Positions 18,459 through 23,794 of a stretch of DNA of 23,794 nt are shown piece after piece (positions within the stretch are counted from its first letter, which is position 1; every line of letters begins with the position of its first letter). Source of the stretch: Mesotaenium endlicherianum (taxonomy: Eukaryota > Streptophyta > Zygnematophyceae > Zygnematales > Mesotaeniaceae); the NCBI GenBank assembly GCA_009602735.1, contig WELA01004964.1, positions 214,743 to 238,536 of the forward strand, written 5' to 3'. The notes under the pieces were generated by a model. That model had not been told where the DNA came from. It saw nothing but the letters and a program-made list of their open reading frames with translations, and made no database searches. Both the position numbers and the translations under genes were made by a program.

Positions 18459-19203
18459 TGTAATGAATCAGTATATTAGTAGATATAATATTCATTTAAA
18501 TATAATAGTTAATTTAGTACAGCCTGTTGAACTTTAGTTAGTAGTCAGTCTGCTGAACTTTAGTTAATAATCAGTCTGCTGGACTTTACATAATTATCAG
18601 TTTAATGACTCGGCCAAAAGCAGCAGGCTGAAGTCAACTTAAGTCAGCTTGCTGACACATTCTTTGACAGCCAGCTGACTTCCGTGCTCGGTAGCAGCGA
18701 ATTGCCTTGATATGCATCTAAGTACCACCTGCTAGATGAATGGCCAGATGACATCCCCATGATGGATGGCTATTCGGGATGATGGGAGATGGCGGTGGAT
18801 TTGGTTAACCGAGGTCCTACCAACGTGGTTAACTCCCGGGTAGGCGGTGCCATCGCACTGACCGTTGAACAGTAAACTCATTCCATGTACATATGCTAGG
18901 CATTGCTCTCGAGTTCGGCATTCGGAAACGAGGCCAACTCTCTTGTACAGCTTACTGAGAGAGATCTGAATCCAAGGCGAGAAGCCATTGATACGCACTG
19001 TCTTCTAACCTTGCTTATGTATGAGTTTACTGATTTGCATTATTGATGCTAGTTTACTCGCATTTGACTTACGAGTATTATTCCCTGCTAGTGTATTGTC
19101 CTTTGCCGTTTAACTAGTTAACGGAAATACCATAAAGATTACTTGCTGATATAAAGATCTTTATTAATTGTTAATCGCCTATTTGGTAAGTCGATTCATT
19201 TCA
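18459..19203 (+). repeat. Element B 5' LTR (745 bp)
   Basis: Starts TGTAATG, exactly where element A's coding frame stops, and ends CATTTCA one base before the primer binding site. It is AT-rich at its start and contains a 26-bp tandem repeat. A TATAAAG at 19150-19156, which lies in a 14-bp palindrome (19151-19164), could be a core promoter, but it is very close to the LTR end. The start was set by the TG and by the end of homology to element A; a matching 3' LTR is needed to prove it. Confidence 0.8.
18520..18597 (+). repeat. Three 26-bp tandem repeats in the element B LTR
   Basis: Units start at 18520, 18546 and 18572 with the consensus CAGTCTGCTGAACTTTAGTT followed by an AT-rich tail. A fourth, degraded unit may start at 18598. 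Tandem units in the U3 part of an LTR often act as enhancers (known for the class; not shown here). Confidence 0.85.
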
Positions 19204-19204
19204 G

Positions 19205-19216
19205 TGGTATCGGAGC
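19205..19216 (+). promoter_or_regulatory. Element B primer binding site (tRNA-iMet type)
   Basis: TGGTATCGGAGC, one base after the LTR end. Complementary to the 3' end of plant-type initiator Met tRNA except for one position that can form a G-U pair. Confidence 0.9.
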
Positions 19217-19237
19217 AGTTATCACAGTCTTCTTTGT

Positions 19238-20716
19238 ATGGTAAGGACAAGGTCTCAAACTAGCAACTCCCGAGACATGGAGAACCAGGATAACGAGAAT
19301 GTCGAAAACCAGGCGGAAAGCCATGTAGCGGGAAACCGTACCTATTCGGAAGCAGTAGCGGATACTGCAGCTAGGGAGGCTGCAGATGAGGCAGCTGCTA
19401 TTGCCTCAGTCGCAGCTCAGCAAGCTGAGGAGGAGATAGCCAGACTAGAAGCTGAACAAGTAGCAAAGGCCGCTGAAGATATACAAAGGAGGGAAGGACA
19501 GCCAGCTGACGAGCGCACTGTTGAAGAACTTATGGCATCAAGGGCCAATGTTCTGAACCCACCTCCTGCCGTACAACTCAATGTACCCCTAGGTCAAATA
19601 CGTGACCGGCTGAATGCGGCAGGAATTGCTGCTGCAGGAGCAAGAGGGATTGTTGAGGACACTACTCAGCGAGTAGATGCCAATGCTGCTGCTGCATTTG
19701 CTAATCTACCACCCCAAAATGTAGACTTGGGAGCATTGTTCGTTCAGATGCAGTCGCAAATGGCGACCATGTATCAGTCCCAGCAGGAGGACAAAAGAAT
19801 CATAATGTCCCTACTCCGGGACAGAGACCAACTGGGGTCTCACACCACTAGTGGTGGTGGCCGAGGGCCTAGTAAGCCCAAGCCGAAACCTCCCCAGGAC
19901 TATGATCCTGAGGGAAACAGAAAATATTACCTGATCAAGTTTCTCGCGGATGTTGAGCAGTGGCTGGAGAACTACCCAGAACTGCAAGATTACGAGAAGG
20001 TCAGGCACACCGGTGCGCTACTGAAAGGCAGTGCCGCAGACTGGTGGCTTTACTGGAAGGAAGAGCGTAAGGCTCGGCAACTCGGTGACCCTACGTGGGT
20101 AGAGTTTGTCGAGAAGTTGCATGAGAAGTTTGATGTCATCAACCAGCAGGAGAAAGCTATCTATGCGATGATCTCCCTGACACTGAAGCAGACCACTTCA
20201 GTTGCTGAGTTTGCTCAAAAGTTCCAAGAGAACATGATGAAGCAGCCTGATTTGCCAGAACGGTATAGGATAGCATACTTCAGGTATGGCTTGAAATCCG
20301 AGGTCTCTGGTCATTTTGCTGAGAAAAAGTATGAGAAACTGGCTGACTTGATCCAGGATGCTGACGCCTGGGATCAGCAGCAGTTCAATCACAAGCGCCA
20401 GAGTAACGCTTTGGTGTCTAAGATTGTCAAAAAGCCCCACGGTTCCTACAATGCAGTTGAAGGAGACCAGGCTGAGGATAATCAGGGTGATGAATATGAG
20501 TATGAGTACAATGCTATTCAGTCTAGAGGTAGAGGTGGTCCCTCTCGAGGTGGCTATGGAAGGGGTGGTGGTAGGACTAAGCCGAGACCAGCCTCAGCAA
20601 AATCTACTTGCTACCATTGTCAGCAGAAAGGCCACTACAGAGAACAGTGTCCGGTCAAGCACCTGCCTAAGGTCGAGAGAAAAGACCAGCCTTTAAAAGA
20701 CAGCAACAGTCAGTAA
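19238..20716 (+). CDS. Element B Gag (capsid-nucleocapsid polyprotein)
   Basis: 492 residues. It starts MVRTRSQTS, typical of plant Ty3/Gypsy Gag, 21 nt after the primer binding site. Residues about 40-90 are Ala/Glu-rich and likely coiled coil. Residues about 230-385 match the retrotransposon Gag core ([40 protein letters not shown]). A Gly/Arg-rich basic stretch precedes a single CCHC zinc knuckle (C-x2-C-x4-H-x4-C, from codon 20609), which binds RNA. The stop TAA is at 20714-20716, inside the hairpin of the frameshift signal. No internal stop or frameshift was seen. It forms the virus-like particle and packages element RNA (family knowledge). Confidence 0.95.
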   Translation: MVRTRSQTSNSRDMENQDNENVENQAESHVAGNRTYSEAVADTAAREAADEAAAIASVAAQQAEEEIARLEAEQVAKAAEDIQRREGQPADERTVEELMASRANVLNPPPAVQLNVPLGQIRDRLNAAGIAAAGARGIVEDTTQRVDANAAAAFANLPPQNVDLGALFVQMQSQMATMYQSQQEDKRIIMSLLRDRDQLGSHTTSGGGRGPSKPKPKPPQDYDPEGNRKYYLIKFLADVEQWLENYPELQDYEKVRHTGALLKGSAADWWLYWKEERKARQLGDPTWVEFVEKLHEKFDVINQQEKAIYAMISLTLKQTTSVAEFAQKFQENMMKQPDLPERYRIAYFRYGLKSEVSGHFAEKKYEKLADLIQDADAWDQQQFNHKRQSNALVSKIVKKPHGSYNAVEGDQAEDNQGDEYEYEYNAIQSRGRGGPSRGGYGRGGGRTKPRPASAKSTCYHCQQKGHYREQCPVKHLPKVERKDQPLKDSNSQ

Positions 20717-20733
20717 TCCAGTCTACTGACTGT
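20692..20733 (+). promoter_or_regulatory. Predicted programmed -1 ribosomal frameshift signal between gag and pol
   Basis: The gag and pol frames overlap from 20671 to 20716. In the overlap the heptamer T TTA AAA (20692-20698) sits in the gag frame exactly as the X XXY YYZ rule requires, and slipping back one base enters the open pol frame. Seven nucleotides later a perfect 10-bp stem forms (20706-20715 with 20724-20733, closing an 8-nt loop), with the gag stop codon in its 5' arm. Slippery site, spacer and stem all fit known -1 signals. Function is inferred. Confidence 0.8.
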
Positions 20734-23700
20734 GAGGATGCTAGAGATAGTGAGTCGTCACTAGCTGCCCTCGTAGCAGGTATTATGGGTCCTGCTGAAC
20801 TGGATTCACTATGCATGCCTGACAAACAGATAAAGGAGACCATCAGTAATATAGACGTCCAGAGAGTGCACACTCTGGATGCTCTTGTTCCACCTGATGT
20901 CCAACATTTCTTTGCTACGTCAGGAGAACAATGCGAAAGTCAGGAAAAGACAGTCCCCCCTATCCTACTGCATTGCATGATTGCAGGTAGGAAGGTGAGG
21001 GCATTTGTTGACGGAGGGGCGTCACATACTTTTATTCACAAGGACTTAGTTAAGCGGCTAAGGCTGCCTACTGTCACCCAAGGGAATAGAAAAATATTCC
21101 TTGGAGATGCCTCAAGTATCCCGGGAGGAGTTATAACCAAGCCTATTGAGGTCCAGTTAGGTTCTGGCATTGCAGTTCTAACTGAAACGCTTACATTTGA
21201 GGTACTCAACACTGGCTTTTATGATCTCGTGCTAGGCAGGTCCTGGCTTAATAGACATCAAGCTGAAGTGTGTTGGAGCAGAGGTACAGTTAAAGTGAGA
21301 GGAGCCAGTGATGGGCAGACTGACTTGGCACCCACCAGTGCTCTTCCTCTTGTCCTGTGTGGATGGCAAATGAAGGAAAAGAAGAGGCTTCCAGAAGGAT
21401 GCAAGTTGCTGAATGCAATGGAGTTCGTCAAAAGCTGGAACCAGAAGGAAGACAGAATGTTCTGTCTGCTGCTAAGAGAGGTACCTCCTCAACCTGAAGA
21501 AGTGGTTGAGAAAAAGGTAAGCCCTCCGGAGCACCCTACTGCTGCAAAAATTGTTGCTCAGTACACTGATGTGTTTAACATGCCTCCAGGACTACCCCCT
21601 AAAAGGGAAGTAGATCATAGGATTGATCTATTACCTGGTAGCCAGCCACCCTGGCAACGCACTTATGGCTTGTCTTATTTGGAGAGCGAGGAGTTGAAAA
21701 CACAGATTGCAGAGCTGGAGGAAAATGGCTACATTTCTCCCAGTAAATCACCGTACGGCGCACCTATCCTATTAGTTAAGAAAAAGGATGGCAGTATGCG
21801 GATGTGTGTGGATTACAGAGCCCTGAACAGAATTACAGTAAAGAACAAGTATGCTTTACCCAGAATCAAGGACTTGCTTGATACCCTGTCTGGCGCTAAG
21901 GTGTTCAGTAAGATAGATCTCAAGAGTGGTTATCATCAAATCAGAATTGCTGAGGGGGATGAACACAAGACTGCCTTCCGCACACGTTATGGACACTATG
22001 AGTTCAACGTGATGCCATTTGGACTGACTAATGCTCCTGCTACCTTCATGGGTGCTATGAATGACATTTTCAGACCTTATTTGGATAAGTTTGTGCAAGT
22101 TTTCCTGGATGATATTTTAATTTTCTCTAAAGATGAAGCTCAGCACACTGAACACTTAAAGAAAGTTCTGGACACTCTGCGGCAAAATCACTTGTCTGCT
22201 AAAATGAGCAAGTGTGATTTCTTTAAGGAAAGTATTGAATTCTTAGGCCACGTTGTCAGTAAAGAGGGCATCAGTGTGGATCCTAAGAAAGTCCAGACCA
22301 TAAGGGACTGGCCAGTACCACAGTCTGTCTCTGAAGTTAGATCCTTCCTCGGGTTGGCTAACTACTATAGGAGATTTATTGAGAATTATTCCACAAAGGC
22401 CAGTAAACTGACTGACCTTACTAAGAAAGACATCGGGTATGTGTGGGGGGAAGAGCAGCAGGCTGCCTTCCAGACCCTTAAAGATGCCCTTTGTTCTGCC
22501 CCAGTGCTAGCCGTGTATGACCCCAGCAAACCGGTGCAGGTGGTTACTGATGCCTCTGATTTTGCCATGGGTGCTATTTTGTTGCAGCCTGCTGACAAAA
22601 CCACAAAGGATGGTAAGGTACGGCAGGAGTGGCATCCTGTGTTGTATGAGTCTATGAAATTTAATCCAGCGGAGATTAATTACTCAGTGCATGATAAAGA
22701 GCTGCTAGCTATCATTCATGTACTCAAACAGTGGAGAGCATACTTACATGGTAAAGCTTTTAAGGTGATTACAGATCATCTAGCTCTGACCCACTTTCAG
22801 AAGAAGTCCAAGCTGTCGAGGAGGGAGAACCGCTGGAGCCAGATGCTGGAGCAGTTCCAAGTCCAGATCGACTACAAACCAGGGAAGTTGAATCCTGCTG
22901 ATGCACTCTCTAGAAGACCTGACTTGCAAGAAAGGAACTTTAGTCAGCATGCTGTAGATAAAGTCCTGTGTGCACTCACTTCACTAAAGGTGAAAAAGTC
23001 CTTCCTTGAACAACTTAGGAAAGCCTACCTTTCTGACCCAACATTTGAGCCCAGCCCCACTACTCGTATGTGTCGTGCTACCGCACTCGGGTATAAGCTC
23101 AAGGGAGGGGTCTGGGTGACTGAAACCACTTCAGGCAGGCTGAAGCTGGTCATTCCTAATAATTTGGAAATAAGGTCTCTCTTACTGAGTCAAGCTCATG
23201 ACAGTCTCCTGGGTGGACATTTGGGGCAGGCCAAAACTGTTGGCAAACTGGCAAAACATTATCATTGGGAGGGGTTACCCCGGGAGGTCTTGAAATATGT
23301 CAAGTCCTGTGACCAGTGTCAGAGAAATAAGTCTCGGCACACACCCCCAGGAGGTCTCTTGCAACCGCTACCCATCCCAGCTGGACGCTGGGAAACTATA
23401 TCCATGGACTGGGTGGTCTCCCTACCAAGAACTGCCAACGGGCATGATTCAATACTGGTAGTCGTGGATAAACTGACAAAAATGGTCATTTTTATCCCCA
23501 CAACTGTCAAAGTAACTGCACTCGAACCAGCGAGACAGTTTTACAACCATGTAGTATGCCAACATGGGCTACCTTCTAATATCATCTCAGACAGAGACTC
23601 AAAATTCACCTCTAAGTTCTGGAGAGCTTTAATGGGGTTAATGGGAGTCAAACAACTGCTCAGCACAGCAAACCACCTTCAGACTGATGGGCAAACTGAA

Positions 23701-23794
23701 AGAACTAACCGAGTTACGCAGGAGGTGCTGAGAGCATATATTAACCAAAAACAAGATAACTGGGATGACCTGTTGCCTCAAATTCAGTTTGCGG
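20692..23794 (+). CDS. Element B Pol: protease, reverse transcriptase, RNase H, integrase (3' end outside window)
   Basis: No stop occurs in this frame from 20671 to the right edge (about 1040 codons). There is no own start near the overlap; it is probably made as Gag-Pol by -1 frameshifting. Protease: VDGGASHTF, with DGGA where DTGA/DSGA is usual, at about 21007. RT (about 21650-22500): [25 protein letters not shown] and the VFLDD box at 22099-22113. RNase H (about 22530-22920): acidic residues at codons 22549, 22699, 22774 and 22900. Integrase: H-x6-H at 23197/23218 and C-x2-C at 23308/23317, then Asp 23407, Asp 23590 and Glu 23698, giving D-x60-D-x35-E. The C-terminal domain, and any chromodomain, lies beyond the window. 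Confidence 0.95.

Larger units (their letters stand above)
18459..23794 (+). mobile_element. Element B: Ty3/Gypsy LTR retrotransposon, probably intact, truncated by the window edge
   Basis: Order: 5' LTR (18459-19203), primer binding site, gag (19238-20716), pol in the -1 frame with protease, RT, RNase H and integrase, still open at the right edge. All catalytic residues inspected are present. The left edge sits directly against the coding sequence of element A, so B inserted into A. The remaining integrase end, 3' LTR and second target duplication lie outside the window. Confidence 0.92.

Noticed and set aside
18520..18597. CRISPR-like array
   Set aside because: Units are directly adjacent without spacers, lie inside an LTR and are in a eukaryotic genome.
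1..23794. tRNA, rRNA or other structured RNA genes
   Set aside because: None recognised by eye on either strand; a covariance-model search would be needed to exclude small ones.

Overview
This is eukaryotic nuclear DNA, most likely from a streptophyte green alga with a large, transposon-rich genome (a charophyte such as Chara would fit, but this is inference). The evidence is one spliced host gene whose layout matches a land-plant chloroplast J-domain protein, GT-AG introns, and three LTR retrotransposons, two of which have plant-style initiator-Met-tRNA primer binding sites.

Left part (1-8561). Positions 1-2143 hold no secure gene: a possible last exon near 170-256, a GC/CpG-rich stretch, and two exon-like fragments. 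A four-exon minus-strand gene (2144-5790) encodes a predicted plastid DnaJ-domain protein with an intact HPD motif and a Ser-rich C-terminal region. From 5791 to 8695 there is no recognisable gene, but there is a 111-bp tandem duplication and a pair of 134-bp direct repeats about 1.15 kb apart.

Right part (8696-23794) is a nest of three LTR retrotransposons. Element A (minus strand, 8696-18458, interrupted) is a decayed Ty3/Gypsy-type element. Its polyprotein reads, in order, an unrecognised region, a C5-cytosine DNA methyltransferase (DNMT) domain, a Pro/Ala-rich linker, reverse transcriptase (RT), RNase H, integrase, and a C4HC3 PHD finger at the C-terminus. It carries frameshifts, stop codons and substitutions of catalytic residues. 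Element C (minus strand, 11576-16243) is a non-autonomous LTR element with two 711-bp LTRs. It is inserted into A's RT coding sequence and is flanked by a perfect 5-bp target duplication (CGATT). Element B (plus strand, from 18459 past the right edge) is a Ty3/Gypsy element that also landed in A. Its gag and pol are open as far as the window shows and overlap in the -1 frame. The overlap carries a U UUA AAA slippery heptamer, a 7-nt spacer and a perfect 10-bp hairpin, a textbook programmed -1 frameshift layout.

The most interesting signal is element A: a retrotransposon polyprotein carrying both a DNA-methylation writer (DNMT) and a likely chromatin reader (PHD finger). Its recognisable inactivating substitutions are consistent with C-to-T transitions, as methylated-cytosine deamination would produce. 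Insertion order: A first, then C and B independently into A.
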